Shown: positions 1 to 13,782, counted from the stretch's first letter. The stretch: DNA of 64,000 bases from Spisula solida (GCA_947247005.1 OX365948.1:8793455-8857454); one strand, 5' to 3'. Notes: a model not told the origin generated them from the letters alone. Made by a program: numbers and translations.

Positions 1-327
1 AGATTGTTAATCGACTTAAATGGGTAATTTACAAATCATCATTTCACAAGTTTTCACAATTGTAATCGAAATAGTCGCAGACGTACTAATTATGATATTG
101 CATTATCGTCTTGTTGCGAAATGTTGGTATTTAGTTAGCCTCAGACACATTGCTTTAGTTTTTTTAGATACCTGTATGTACAGTAACAGACCGGGTGTTT
201 GGTAGTTTGACAACGAAACGACCGAACGTACTCACCCAACACGTAAATGCACAGCCGATCGAACCAACCACAGCCTTCTAGAAGAGATGTTCATTCCGTA
301 CAATTAAGTCAGCCAAAAAACACGAAT

Positions 328-425
328 GGTAATAATAATAAAGACTTTATTTTACGAGGAAACTCATTTTGGACAATATATTATATATGCATATATATCT
401 TCCATAAGGTGCTCAACAATGAACA
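328..425 (-). repeat. Retroposon 3'-tail family copy, (TAA)n plus AAGACTTTATTTT
   Basis: On the plus strand a short (TAA)n run is followed by AAGACTTTATTTTACGAGGA, then ACTCATTT and an ATCTTCCATAAGGTGCTCAACA-like block. The same order recurs at 17142 and 19889, so this is a dispersed repeat. Read on the minus strand it ends in AATAAAGTCTTTATTATTA, the usual look of a non-LTR element or SINE 3' tail, so the element probably lies in reverse orientation. No coding part is attached. Confidence 0.6.
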
Positions 426-2156
426 TGGTTGGTCTATATGTCAACACGTGGATGTAAGTAGCAATGACAATATTTAATGTATCTCCCTGGTACTTTAAGG
501 TCGTTCATTTACTTCCATCAAAGACAGGCGAGCAGAGAACGTGCGTGTTCACTGACAATAACGGCGACTTATAGAGGTTGCTCCCCAGAAATACAAACAC
601 ACAGTGGGGTTATTTCTAACCGCTTTCATGTCACAGTCTTGTAGAGTGCTAATGCCAACATAATTTACAGTCCGTCTGTCAAATTTGCACCGGGTCATGA
701 ACTGGTCAATGGGTGGGTAAGAAGAATTAAACTAATTAGAAAATTGCTGAAGTTTCAGGGCAATCAGTGAAGCTCTGTGGGGAGTAATTCGCAACAGCCG
801 CCTGGAAACGTGAATGTGCATACGCTTAGAAATGTACTCGCTGTATGAAGTCATTCGCTTTAATGTCTATACGTCCGTGACCTTGATAAATTATAAGCGG
901 CTTATCAAATTCAGACAAAACTTCATGATGCACAAAATCGTCTCTAGAGTTAATTAGTAATTACCCATCTTCGAGACTTTTTCCCAGACTGGTGAAATAT
1001 TCAAGCAAAGCAGGCAAATTCCAGGAACACGGAATTAGGATAGCATTAGACACAGACATGCATTATATCATAATATGGTCGCATAAGCACGACTTAAGAA
1101 TTTCGTTTGCGACATCAATTTAATAAGAGTTTGTCAAGCTGAAAGAACCGTTTTCAGACTAATGACGTCATAGGGTTCCAATATCCTTAAAATCAGAAAA
1201 TCGCCTGAGTCACGGCGCATTACCTCCGTGATATTTTCTCTTATACTTAAGAAAACGCATTTCCGGCTCCTAGACTTGATTTGGTAATCTCCGGGCTAAA
1301 TGAGAGCCATCTCTGACCTTGTCGTCATGGTGAATCAGAAAAAATAGGATTTGTCGTCTGCTGTTTTTATCAGACGACAGCTGGGTACATTTGTCAGCCA
1401 TTAGTGATACTGTTTTTAATCCTGGTCCCCGCATCATGCGTAACTTGATATGAAAACCAACGCACACGCTTATTATCTTTCGAGTTGGTCGCGTGCCGTT
1501 AGCACGCGTATCCGGTATCTGGAAACAGAAACTCTTCAATTTTCTGAAATAGCTCATCTTCATTTTACGATTCTGCGCGTATACTCACCCCCTAGAAGTC
1601 TGTGATATTGGACGACCTACTCGTGGGTGTTCAAAGCAAAGCCGCATAAACGCTATAATTAACATTTTAAAGAGCTGAGCCAATTATGCGCGTTGATGCC
1701 TTAATGGTCAAATGCTGGCTTTAACAAAAGTGACAAAGTGATCATTAGCATACAGAAGTATACGCCAGGTGCAAGTAGAAACAGTCTATCTTATTAGTAT
1801 TATATCATACATCATGTATTGTACGTATATTAACGTTCAATTATTCTGAAAGTTTTATGTGGATGTTCACTCTAATCTGCATTTTGAGATTCGTGAACGT
1901 ACTCAAGTAACCATTCACGTAGCTAAGAGGTGTTCTCAACTCACTAACTAGACACATGATACAGTTTTTGGTATTATCAACTTTTTGAAGATTTTAAGAA
2001 CCCTGAGGTGATTTCATTCTTGGTCCGGTGCACGTGCGCAAATCCCCATAATAAGAGGACATTCCAAAAGCAGTGTAAATTAACTCTGCTTTGAGATCAT
2101 ACTTAGACAAGGGATCTCATAGCTAGATCCAATCCTGATTTCGAATACACATGTAT

Positions 2157-2200
2157 TAATAATAATAATGAAGATTTTATTTATAGAGGGAACATACATG
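2157..2200 (-). repeat. Diverged short copy of the (TAA)n retroposon tail
   Basis: TTAATAATAATAATGAAGATTTTATTTATAGAGGGAACAT resembles the tail at 328 but only over about 40 bases. It is in the same orientation as the other copies. It is probably an old 5'-truncated insertion, or independent convergence of a low-complexity tail. Confidence 0.35.
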
Positions 2201-2458
2201 TACTTGACATAATTGTCAATCTGCACGGTAAGGCCCTCGATAGTTAAACAACAGAACATGACATCAACAAATCTAATGACTATGCACACAATATCAAGCG
2301 TATGGATATATAATGAAATTATAATTATGTCATATAGTTTGTTAATTTTTGGTACAGCATCACAGAGCCCGTGGCTCCGGGTTCAATTCTATTCCGATAT
2401 TTGAGAAGGCGATTACTGAAACTTGACATCATAAAATGTTCATTAAATGAGGATTTAA

Positions 2459-3107
2459 GGTGGCAGGGGATATACTGGGGTGAGGGGGGTCCCTGAAAAT
2501 AACAAATATTTAGTGTAGAGCTTATTTATGGGCACCAAAAATTAAATTGGTATTTTAAAGACTCAAATCTGTACTTATTTTGTAAAAAGAAGGTGTTTAT
2601 TATTTTGAAAAATCATAGAAACTAAATATAAGCTGGCTCTGAAGGATTTGCTACTCTTCAAAATGGAGGTTGCCACCACTGGCGGAAGTGCAAATTTATC
2701 GTCGTTAGAAACCGCGAAAAAGTTTGACAGCAAATAGCAAAAAATCCACTTGTATGGGAGACACTTTTCTTGCTGAAATAACCTTGCTCAGGTATTGTAT
2801 TTATGTAAAATTGAGCCAAATATAGGATTGCATTGGCTTTAAAAATACTGTGTATGCTGTGAAATTGGTCACTTTTGTATTTTTTTTACTTAAAATTGGA
2901 GGGGTAGGGGGAAAAACAAAGGGCCATAACTCCTCAACCCAAGGATTCAGCCTTATATTTGGATGCTGTTTTCAAGGCATGCTGTCTAGGTCCTGAGACT
3001 GACACAAAAATACTTTATTGTCTCATTGGCTGTTTTCAAGAAATAGGCTTGACTGTTCGCGGCCTGTCGGAACCCGGAAATTGTCAAATAGTATATCCCC
3101 TGCCACC
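2459..3107. mobile_element. piggyBac-type MITE with TTAA duplications
   Basis: The 649-bp element begins GGTGGCAGGGGATATACT (2459-2476) and ends with the exact reverse complement of those 18 bases (3090-3107). A TTAA tetranucleotide abuts each end (2455-2458 and 3108-3111), the target duplication known for piggyBac transposases. The interior has no long open frame, so it is non-autonomous. It includes a G-rich stretch near 2900 and the phrase AGGGCCATAACTCC, which resembles other mollusc repeats. Terminal symmetry and TTAA sites are seen directly; assignment to piggyBac is inferred from the target site, since the termini are not the classical CCC type. It is probably a fairly young insertion because the termini are identical. 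Confidence 0.8.
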
Positions 3108-3111
3108 TTAA

Positions 3112-5924
3112 AGATCGCAGAATAATGACCGCCATTACCCATAATTCCAGAGATAACCGGCTTACCTCGGTCATCTTCCATGAAATATCACACAAGGTCA
3201 AAGGTCAATGGTGCCAATGGTTCAATTATTCTGCTCCAGAAATCAAAAGGAAAGCCTCTGGTCTTGTCTCGCTTACAACCATCAACATGGCAACTGCTTG
3301 GATTAATTTATGTCATCTAGCGGCAGCCATTAGTAGCTGATTCTTTCTCGGTAAATGGAGAATATTAATCTGGCACTAGCCATTGCCACGGCCATCGACA
3401 TAACTAGAATTTCTATCAGCATGTACGGTATTTTGATTCATCAGACACGACTATACCCGAGGGAAGTTAAGAACAACATTATTGTACATATGAAGAGCGA
3501 CCAATGCCTTGCGGGGCTTGATCTTTACGTTCAGCCACGGTGGTCTTGCGGTCAATGCGGCTTTTTGATGTTGAGACTTGTCAATACTACGGGCGACATT
3601 GCCGCAATAAAATTAATCTCATGTGCGTTTTATCATTCATATACAAATAAGGTTGATGTCCAAATAATATTTGCTATAACTAATTGATATGGTACATATA
3701 GAAACGTCAAGGTTTACAAGGTGTTACCGGATGTAGCGCGTAGAGTGTGAATTGTGGTACAAAACATAGCGAACTTCAGGGAAAGTGAAAATGTAAGGGC
3801 ACAAAGTACGTATACATACATTAATACAGGCGGAGATTGAACAGTTTCGCATTCAGCCAACAATAAGCACCTTGTCGGTAATTTATTTATTAAAAGGATA
3901 TGTACTTCTGTGACCTTAGCCTTAATAAATCAGTTTCCGCCGGATTAGGATCAATGGCGCAGTAGCCGACTGAGCTAATATTAGGTTAACAAATATAAGG
4001 TACCTCGTATTTATTAATTCGGTCGTTAGACACCTGTGATTCAATTACCTATCAATACGTTAATAATATTATAAGGTACACATAAATGCCCATAAACTTG
4101 TCTTTAACAGTAATCCTATTTAATAACGAATATGGTACATGTTGAATACAGTGCAGATACTTGGTACATATTTATACGTTCGTACCGCACTCTCAAGCAA
4201 GATTAAAACGGTCAGGATTGTTGGTCAAATAAAGTACTAGGAGTTGAGTTTGTTTAAATTCTAAGCTGCTGATAATTTTCTTTTTTCTAAATTTAATTGC
4301 ATGATGTATGTACAGTAGTCAATGGAATCACATCCGTCAATTAGTTAATTCATGTCAAAGTTCTGCAACACCGGATGTTGTCTGTTTACAGCGGAGACAT
4401 TCGGACTGACAAGAAGACGGAATCCATACATGTTAATAATTTTCAAAAAATACTACAAATGAGATTTTACGTCACGTATCGTCATATGTCATCTTCGGGT
4501 TTCACAAAAACAGGATAAAATTATTGAAGCAAGTACAACATTTTACAAATATAAACAAAACCGTTTATTGTATATTATCTTCGACAATCTTGAAGCGACG
4601 CCACTTCAAAGTACTTGCGTAATTACTGTTTGACTTTGACACAAATCATCTCAAATAATAATTGTTCGCCGTTAGTCAGTAAACAATATAACGTGTTTAT
4701 CCGTGTATTGAGCAGAGGATAAAAAAGATGACACAAGAAGTCAAACAATAAAAAATGGTGAATACAGCGTTCAGGACGTAGAAGTCGACCAATCAATGCT
4801 CAGTTTTTAAGAGTCTTCTTGAGGAAGTTAAATGGTGTCCGGATTGTAAGTGAATTTCGGATAAGAGGATTATATTAAAGTACTCATCTGTCCTATAGTC
4901 CTTTAAGAGGGATTAAAGTACGACTAAGCTTGAATTTCATATAACAGATAGCAGTGAAACTAAAAACATAGCTTGAAAAATAAATAAGGGCAATCTTGTA
5001 GCTGTAAATTGAAAACTGGAAGTTAAATTAAATACTTAAAGCAACATCCGTAAAACGGAAGACAATTCACTTAGAACTTCTAAAAATTATTTTCCTTATA
5101 TTTGTGAAGACTAGCGGGTGGGTGGTGTGATATCATACTATTTGACATGTGAACGCAAGGAAGGTGTTACAATTATAATCGACTCACTGATAGCTAATTG
5201 TGTTTTACGAAAACAAAAACAGGGAAATCTGAACTTGCTACTGTCATTATTTTTGTAATTTAATAATAAAACGCTTAATACACCATTCTTTTTTTTCAAG
5301 TAGTCTGTACCTTAATCTGGCGATTTACAATAGGACCAAAACGACGTCTGCAGTAATCAAACCACGGAGTACTATTCATAATTACAAAATTGTTTACAAT
5401 TAAATAAATATGATGTTGAATTCACCAACACAATCGTGTACACTTTAATACAAGATTCCAACTTCTTTAAGACTCAATTCGTATTTTGTTGTAAAGAGTC
5501 GCGAAATTATATGACATTGCATAACATCGTTTGCCTTAGAGGAGACGGCCAGACTGAGTCTTGATTTGCGTGCATCACGTTCCCCTCTACTGGTCAAACG
5601 TGCAAAGCAACTATATCTCAATTACAATTACAATTGAAGTAAGTCGTAACACTTAGTTTTTGATAGAAGTAAGCACATTTGAAGCTGTGGCATACATGAT
5701 TAATAGCATCTGAACTATTGAAAAACTGTCAAACTTTCGTCAATAAATTCGGATAAGTTTGTAAGAAGTTTGTAAGATTGTAGCCGGGATTCTGAATATA
5801 CAAAACGTCGGGTTAAAACTTCTGACAACTACAATTTCATGGATATTGAAAAAAAAGCAATTTCGCAGAATCCGTGTCGATTTCGTAGATGGTTTCAAAA
5901 TTTAACTTTCCTTACATTTATATT
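3112..5924. other. A+T-rich DNA without a recognised feature
   Basis: There is one 110-codon open frame at 3355-3687 on the plus strand with no recognisable motif and ordinary composition; I do not call it a gene. An isolated A-box-like stretch (TGGCGCAGTAG, near 3955) has no B box. The rest is unique sequence with many stops. Confidence 0.55.
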
Positions 5925-6225
5925 AAATATACCAGATTTATATAGCGCCCTTTTCATGCGAACGGACGTTCAAAGGCACTTTACCCATGTTGCAGCCACA
6001 AGGGCGCATGTGCATCCTCTACCAGTGCAGATACAGCATGATCTGACCAGAGGGACAGACTGAGAGAAAGCCCCTGAAGGGAGAGAGAGACATTAGATAC
6101 AGACATGTCCGGCGCTGCAGAGGTGCGCCTATCTCTTATTTCGAATAGACAGTCTGGTTCTTTAATATGCCCGGTGTATAGCACCGATACACAGCTTCCT
6201 GGCATTTCCAGATACTTTGCAGACC
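5925..6225 (-). repeat. Dispersed SINE-like repeat, copy 1 (lacks the tRNA-like head)
   Basis: This stretch matches 58521-58832 over nearly its whole length. Shared blocks include AATATACCAG, TATATAGCGCC, TTCATGCGAAC, the paired AAAGGCACTTTAC, a long block reading GTGCATCCTCTACCAGTGCA, a GA-rich run and CGTGTATAGCACCGATAC-like sequence. The second copy continues into a tRNA-like A box on the minus strand, so the family is read here as minus-strand; this copy would be truncated at its 5' end, stopping near GGCATTTCCAGATAC. No protein is implied, although short open frames cross it on both strands. Confidence 0.75.
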
Positions 6226-9126
6226 ACACAGCCAGATATAGCGGGAAATATTATAAATATTTCAGAAATGTCAAGTTCCGATGCCAGGGATTGTGAAGAT
6301 GTGAACGCAAAGCTTTAAACAATCGTAAGCATTTTATTTTTCAGTAGACCGACTTCAACGAGACATCCTCGACGCTCAAGCTGAGAATGAGTTTTATCCA
6401 AGTCACTCAATATTTAAAGTTTGTGCAATACAAGAAGTCACAATTTTAGCTCGAAACTTTATTTCAGTTACATATTTTACCAGTGTTTCTTAGCCAACAT
6501 TTGCGTCATATACCACGTGGTAAGTCCACCCTGTTACTTGGTTAATTCACCAATCATGTAACTTTATTAGATCAGAGCATACTACTCTGAGACAGGAACG
6601 AGGAAGACTTATCACCAATAGTTCCAAGGTATCTTTCTGGACCATTAGTAATCCTGTACACATTGCAGGCTCGTACTTGATAACATGTATCTCAGCAAAT
6701 ATCCGAAACCTTTATAGCTTTAATGGTTGTTTATATGAGTGCAACATGATTTCAGTTCGTAAAACATGGTACTAAGCATCAATGTCAGGGGCGGTATTTA
6801 ATATTAAACATCTTAATATATTGCTGGCTAAGAATGAGGAGTACGTAAGTACTTACGACCTTATAAGACTCGTGCATAATTATTTGAAATTTTCATCACA
6901 AGGCGCTTCTTATGATTCTATTGTCATGGAAATCGGAACAGGTCATGTTGACCAAACTGAAGTTGAAAAAGCTTGTTTTTCCATAAGTAAAGAGTAGTTT
7001 TTAGACAGTTTTTCTTGTTTTCTCAAAATATCGAGTTTGTACTTGAGCGATATAATAATTGATAATGTCCAAGAAAGAAGACAACTAGAAGTATGTTTGT
7101 TCAAAACGACGCGTTTCGATTTATTTGTTTCAATTTATAAAACCATTGAAGTTTAATAATATTGCAGATAATTACAACAAATCGGACAGGTAATGTAGCA
7201 GTCAAGAGAAACGGATAGGTGGTTGCTTAATTGAGGTAACCACGAACACACGCTTGTATTTACATGTATATAGACCCAGGACTTATAAGCCACGGTTTCC
7301 GGAAACAGCAACTGACCTCTCCCTCATGTACCTGAGATTAGTGAATGTACCCGGCATCCTGGTGCGTGCTGTCATTTTCACTCAAAACACGTGATCGCTG
7401 ATAAATTAGCACACACATAAATACACACTGACTATGACACGATGATTGTATAAATAAATCATCAGCTCTCAAACACCGATGAAAACGAGCCTTTGAAAGC
7501 CAGAAGCCAGCAGAGGCTTGCCAGGGCTACATCGTAAATAGTTTACACATGCTCCGAAAACATCAGCAGATTTAACGACTTTTCCGCCATTCCCTGACAC
7601 AGTTTAAACACACCAGACTCAGGGATTCTGACATTTTGCTCCCAAATTAATAGTCTACATGAAAATTCTTCAAAACGCTTGTAATTACCTTCACAGGACT
7701 GAAAGGGGCCGCGAATTGGGGTTTCTGAGTCGTATATTAAACACATTAATGTATTACTGCAGTTTCGCCGTGATGTTGCAATGTTCGTAAGCTGCAAAAT
7801 AGTCACATTAGCATCATTTCATGCGGACGCAATCGGATTTTAGCATATAATTCCAGTTCAATGATTTGTATAATTAAACCAGTTTGTCGAAAAGCAGTGA
7901 CTAGATTACACCAGCCTATGGCGCATCAAGACACACCGGAAACCCATACGTCAGGGAATAAAAACTATATCCACGACATTACTGAGTTTTAAGGTTTATT
8001 ATAATCGCTTTAACAAACACTCGTCTGAGTACACTGACACGCTGAGATGCATTTAGATGAACTTGTCATGTCTTAGTTTAAGATAACCCTTCACATACTG
8101 CAACATATTCTCCAGCAATCGCGAAAGCTCGGCCATTTCCGTTTGTCTCCGGTGACCTGCTGTGAGAATTCCGAACGTTTCCTGTACAAGACTACAGGGA
8201 CGCGTTGGCTGATTATTTTACTAAATGAAACCACGGGGATTTGAATGAAAAGGGACAAGTAATCCCCAATTATCGTTCCTGGCTTTGCTACACGGCAAAT
8301 CCAAAGGGAACCGGTTTCAAACGTTTCCGTACAGCAATGATAAAAGGATCTGTTGATAGCCGAGCGAGGCTTTATGTTATGGTACGAACATTTCTAAGCG
8401 CTGTTGAGATTTATATCTTTCACAGATAACACTCAACTGAAAGTGGATATGGGTTCATAAGAAGCGCGTCGCGAACGTTGCCATGCCGTTTCTATAAGAG
8501 TTTGCAGGCTTTTTGAAAATTACTTGATTACATTTCGCGGTAATATGTCCTAAGGTTTTGTGGCATTATTTTAGTCTCCCGCAGTGCTAATGTGTTTTGA
8601 ATACAATTATGTTTTTGTATTAATATAACTTAAAGGTTTGACATGTGTTTATTACGACTGAGGTAAAACAGGAATGGTTCCTTTGAAAATACATTTTATA
8701 ACCTATCTTATGAAGCAGTCAACCGTCTTCAAGAAAAAAACAACAGTTAAACCCATACCGGTGCGACGACGCTGTTCGTTTCAAAAGAAAATGAGTAGAC
8801 ATTAAAAGGAACACGACTAATATAAAATTAAGACTGTACGGAAATAGTTAATCATTTTTCTAGGATAATTAAAATGGAACCATTCTGACTTAATGTATAC
8901 AAGTACATTTTGTACTTCGATGACTGGAAGATAATGTTCGATTATGAACGCCGAAGCTGTATGACCGTTTTCATGAACGCCGTATTAGCAAGTAACCCAT
9001 GCGTAAAGGCGTGAATTCGGAAATAATTTTTTCTGGGTTGATAAACCATTTTCGAGCCCATTCACAACTGCCATTTTTATAGGGCCACGCGCGTTAATGT
9101 GTCATCTATTAAATTTCTTTTAGTAA
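6226..9126. other. A+T-rich DNA without a recognised feature
   Basis: Short open frames (71 codons at 6782-6997 plus; 87 codons at 7543-7806 minus; 62 codons at 8241-8429 plus) show no domain, signal peptide or conserved pattern that I recognise. No clear inverted termini or tandem structure was seen. Confidence 0.5.
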
Positions 9127-9751
9127 GACCACTGCATCGAACAATAACCAACTGGTCAGCCTGGGTTAAATCAGACCACTGCCTTGAAACATTATCAACC
9201 GTTCAGCCTGGGTTAAATCTGATCATTGCCTTAAAACATTATCAACTGGTCCGCCTGGGTTAACTCAGATCACTGCCTTGAAACGTTATCAACTGGTCAG
9301 CCTGGGTTAACTCAGATCACTGCCTTGAAACATTATCAACTGGTCAGCCTGGGTTGAAACATATCACTGCCTTGAAGCGTTATCAACTGGCCAGCCTGGG
9401 TTAACTCAGATCACTGCCTTGAAACATTATCAACTGGTCAGTCTGGGTTGAAACATATCACTGCCTTGAAGCGTTATCAACTGGTCAGCCTGGGTTAACT
9501 CAGATCACTGCCTTGAAACGTTATCAACTGGTCAGCCTGTGTTAACTCAGATCACTGCCTTGAAGCATTATCAACTGGTCAGCCTGGGTTGAAACATATC
9601 ACTGCCTTGAAACATTATCAACTGGTCAGCCTGGGATAACCCAGATTACTGCCTTGAAACATTATTAACTGGTCAGCCTGGGTTGAAACATATCACTGCC
9701 TTGAAACGTAATCAACTGGTCAGCCTGGGTTAACTTAGATCACTGCCTTGA
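9127..9751. repeat. 47-bp tandem array, 13 copies
   Basis: The motif CAGCCTGGGTTAA recurs at a 47-base spacing thirteen times (about 9157 to 9720). The unit reads CAACTGGTCAGCCTGGGTTA, then ACTCAGATCACTGCC and TTGAAACATTAT. Two unit types differ after GGGTT: AACTCAGATCAC and GAAACATATCAC. They alternate in parts of the array, so local 94-bp dimers exist. The first copies at the left edge are the most diverged. The unit length is not a multiple of three, so it is not coding. Confidence 0.95.
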
Positions 9752-12586
9752 GCCGGAAATGTCACAATCGGATAGGGAACATCGTTGTGGCAAGGCATAT
9801 AACTGATCATCGTCGAGCCTTATAAACTTGGACCTAAAAAGATTGACATTTTAAGTGTACGCCTGCACTTTATCACAAATGAATATGTGTTAGGAGTCTT
9901 AGGACATACAGTTGTCTTCAGTTGTTGTGATAAAAATCAACGTTTACTTCGACAAACTCAAGTGGACATATGATCGTGGTACGTTCATCTAAACATCAAA
10001 CTAGTCCGACTGATTATACACCCCTGGAGTTTTGTGGTTTACCTTCCTGAAGACCCATCACATTGTGATGCAACCGGAGTTATATAATCAACACATATAC
10101 TAGATGTCAGTCCCAACCCATAGTGAGAGCTTCCGGTCAGAACAGCACAATACTGGTCTACTTGACAGCTGTAATGACAAAATCTGTGAAAACAGCAAAC
10201 TACATCTACTCGTTAATCACAGCATCACAATCTGTACATTGACCTGCTGTAGACGCGTCCTTCCAAACTTCACAATTCTCTAAAGCAATTAGACATTTAA
10301 ATCGGAAAAATGAGGTCAGCAAATTAGTTTAATGTTTCTATCATAATTATGAAGAACTAAAGAAATGTACGTGTGTACGTATACTCTCCATATCATGCCC
10401 TGACCTTGTCCTAGTTTCATGCGCTCCAACAATTTCGTATCTATGTGGTTTCGCTATTTTTGCCTTCCAAAACCGCAAAGATGTATGATTCATAGGACGA
10501 TGGGTCGAACTGATATAGGTGCGAATATTATACGTACATTGATAGTATGTACATGGAAATAAATACAGAAAATTACTCATAATGAAAAGGTACAGATTTG
10601 AACAGTTTTATCGCTGAACTTGCAAAAGAATCATGACTGAAAGTAGAACATCTGTTTATGTGTATGCGTGTGTATGCTCTGAACGAGCTATCAGAATTAG
10701 CTGGATAGAAGATGTACTCTTGATAGGGAGTACAAGACTCAGTGTTTATTGAAGAAACGAGGAAAGAAAAAACTACGGGCATCAATTTCGATTCTGATTG
10801 CAAAAAGCCAAAAACGCATGAATGTGTGCAATTCCGTGCTGTCTCGTGACAAGGCTGTCATAGTTTGGTGTTATTTTTGGTGAGTTTGGTATTATATTGG
10901 TCTCAATGAAAATAACTGGAGTATCAACGTGAATGCATAAATCAGAGGTATGGAACTTGTTGGATTATCTATAGGTGATTTGTAACGCACGACATTACTA
11001 TCTGATACACAGAATTCCACATGTAAATGCTTTACGAGTTCCTAATTTAAGTTAAGCCGAATACTTTCTGCCGATTTACAACATATTATTGCACACAACA
11101 TAAAAATGTATGTTAGTAACAAGTAATGCTTTTTTATGTTGTTTGTCAAGAAACTACATGGTATACGCAAATAAGCTGTTTTGCTCTGCTCTGTGCTCTG
11201 CTCTATATAGTTATATATATATATTTATCACAATATATCGCGCAGCATACTAGTAGTTGTTACAACATGAGACTGTCGATCAGCAGGTCCGTGAGTTCTG
11301 CGATGGACATGTTAATGTGTTCCTCCGTGACATTGGGTTACATTGACCTGACTGACGTCACAACAAGTGTTTGATTTGCTCGTAGAATACAACTTGTCCA
11401 AATAGGGACTCAAACCTGGATAGACGAGATTATAGCCTAACTATCGACCAATGTTGTTCCAGTAGTCAAAAATACTACAGCATTCCAAAAAACATCTGAA
11501 ACATTTACGTCTCTATTCTAACAAAATGTGACTTCATTCAGTAGTTTGAAAACATACTAGTATTTAGTTATGAGACAGACATGGACAATAAATGAAGTTG
11601 GTGAAAACGAATTTCACATTTTATGATATCTTCATTTAACATATCAGCAATGAAAAGAAATAATTTAAGTAGCCTAAGGCATTTTCTAGAAGCTGTACAA
11701 TGGCGGAGAGAAGCGACACAGAAGCACTTAATCGCTCGCGCGTAGGGCGTGTCAAATCGAGCGAAAACTCTAGAACCCTGTTCCGAAATTATTGGACTCT
11801 TTGGACAATTAAACAAAAGGAGTTATTACCCAAAAGGCATTGCGCGTCGTTTGAACCCGGAAGGCATAGCTCACTAAATGACAGCCGGAATTACTGTCAT
11901 CATAATTTCGGAAGACTTTGGTACCGATCGTGCCGTTATTATTGTTCTGTTAATTCGTCACGTGCTTAAAGATTTAGTCACATCGAGCCAATGAGATCAC
12001 ACTGCTTTCCATTTATCAGAACACAGACTGAGTTCAAAGCGTATGCATTCAAGAATTTAATCTTAAGTATTTAATATCTTAAATTGATTTTGGAAGCCAA
12101 GGAAGCATAAATTATCGTTGCGATTAATTAAACTTTTTTCCAGACAAGCCAATTCAGTGCCAACACGCCTTTACTTTCCTGCTTTTTAATGTTCCGTATG
12201 TGAAGTGCCACGCGAATTTTCACGTATATTCAAGGAAAATACAAGACAATTTTACTGACCTACTTGTTTATTTATTGCATCGCTGCGATAATTCAAGCTT
12301 TTTATGAGACGTCTGCAGACATGTAGCAGAAACATGTTCAGAGCGTCTGTAATACGCAAACAAACATCTAAGTGCAGTTCAGTCGTTTTCATACAGACAT
12401 AATAAGTGAGATTAACCCCCGCAGGTGCTACTTAGCAACAGTAAGCCATTTACAGACTACTAATAAAGACATTTATAAGGACAAGGTCACACAAATGACT
12501 TAAAGGAAACATGTAAGGAAACTCGATGAAAGCTAATTGCGTGTAGGATTGCACTTGTAAAATACGTTAGTGTCGAATACTAGTAC
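9752..12586. other. Unique A+T-rich DNA, no gene recognised
   Basis: Open frames of 77-89 codons occur on both strands (for example 11568-11816 minus overlapping 11700-11969 plus) but none carries a recognisable motif. A short AT microsatellite lies near 11208-11226. GGGACTCAAACCTGG near 11405 resembles a reversed B box only. Confidence 0.5.
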
Positions 12587-12690
12587 CAAAAGGTGAACAC
12601 ACTTTGGTGTCGGCGATTTCAACACCATACATTTACCGTTGCAATGTTGGATATCATAATTGAGTGGACGCCCGTTGGTGTTGGCCATTT
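12587..12690 (-). repeat. Dispersed repeat, inverted relative to 13783-13890
   Basis: The reverse complement of this block matches 13783-13890. It shares AACACCAAAGTGTGTTCA, the phrase GGTGTTGAAATCGCC (GGTGTTAAAATCGCC in the partner), CACCAATGGGCGTCCATTCA (here with GG and AC variants) and a TATGATAT-like middle. Identity is clearly above background but with several substitutions. Further TTGGTGTT and AACACCA words continue to about 12860, giving a cluster of short inverted words around this copy. Confidence 0.65.
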
Positions 12691-13782
12691 CAACGCCATA
12701 ATGTGTTGCAAATGCTGAAAATGAAGATGCGATATATTTTTAAACACCAAAGGGCGGTTCGTTGGCAAATGGGTGCTCAACACCAAAGGGTGGTCCATTC
12801 ATTAACGCATCTTGGTGTTGAACACCAGGGAGCATTCAACGCCCAAGTGGGTTCCTACTTACATTTGCGTGCAATATAAGGGGCAAGATGGTGCCGTCCA
12901 GTTGTTTTTTCTCATTGCGTCATTGACTCAATTGAATGGGCAAGTAGAATTTGTAACTATTTGGATAACTGTTTCTGCATACAAAGATGTACGTGTATAA
13001 GAGGTCAAAGGAAACTGGGACGTAGAACTTAGCACTATCGGAAAATACACGAATTCTAATCGGAAGCTTCGTCAACACACCTACGAATCCTTCACTATAA
13101 TATAACGGAATTATATTATCATCCATCAAGCTATAGTTTACGGACATTCACCAAGTATTCAAGAAAACTGCCTAAAGCCAGGAGAGTTAATCATACGTGG
13201 AAGAACGTACGCATGTGTGTTTTAAAACAAAAATAGTTACAATTCTGACAGCTGTCGTGACTGACCGATACCGCTGGAAGCACTTACGTCAGAAAAACAG
13301 AATATTTTGATGCCAGAAATTTCCTGAAATTTCCACCCACCGTCGATGATAAGTAATCAAGTAGAGTGGCAATTACGTACATTTTCATGACGATAGAAAG
13401 TATATTTTCCTGATAAAGATCATTAATACAATGACAGATCTAATTGTTCTACGTGTTTCTCCACCGGAAACTATTAAGTTTTATCTTATAATGTTAATCG
13501 CAAACTGGCTAAGAATAACGTGCCATAGTAATCCGATTTATGAAATCATGAAAAAAGCACCAATTAACTGAGCGTGTATGTTTAACATCCAGTAGATGTT
13601 GATGTAAATACATTGTACAACAATAGAAACGGTCAGCAAGCTGTTAAACTAGTCAAAGCACCGAGTTGTTTAACTGACAGTACTTACCGAGACAGTAACA
13701 CCCTGTACATAGTATACGAGGTCGCCTGTGGTTCTGTCGTGTTGTCATGTACTGCTTTCAACGGTTCCATTGAATCGTCAAC

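Larger units (their letters stand above)
1..2454. other. Mostly unique A+T-rich DNA without a recognised gene
   Basis: Stops are frequent in all frames and the few open frames (longest about 97 codons, minus strand, 1270-1563) have no recognisable domain. Two retroposon-tail copies, listed separately, lie at 328-425 and near 2157. A lone T-arm-like B box (GGGTTCAATTC) occurs near 2378 without a matching A box. Confidence 0.6.

Noticed and set aside
2371..2390. GGGTTCAATTC as a tRNA T arm
   Set aside because: An isolated B-box-like word; no A box upstream at suitable spacing. Similar lone words near 11405, 14490, 52266 and 61592 were also set aside.
3942..3995. tRNA gene or SINE head near TGGCGCAGTAGCCGACTGAG
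   Set aside because: A-box-like words appear on both strands but neither has a B box.
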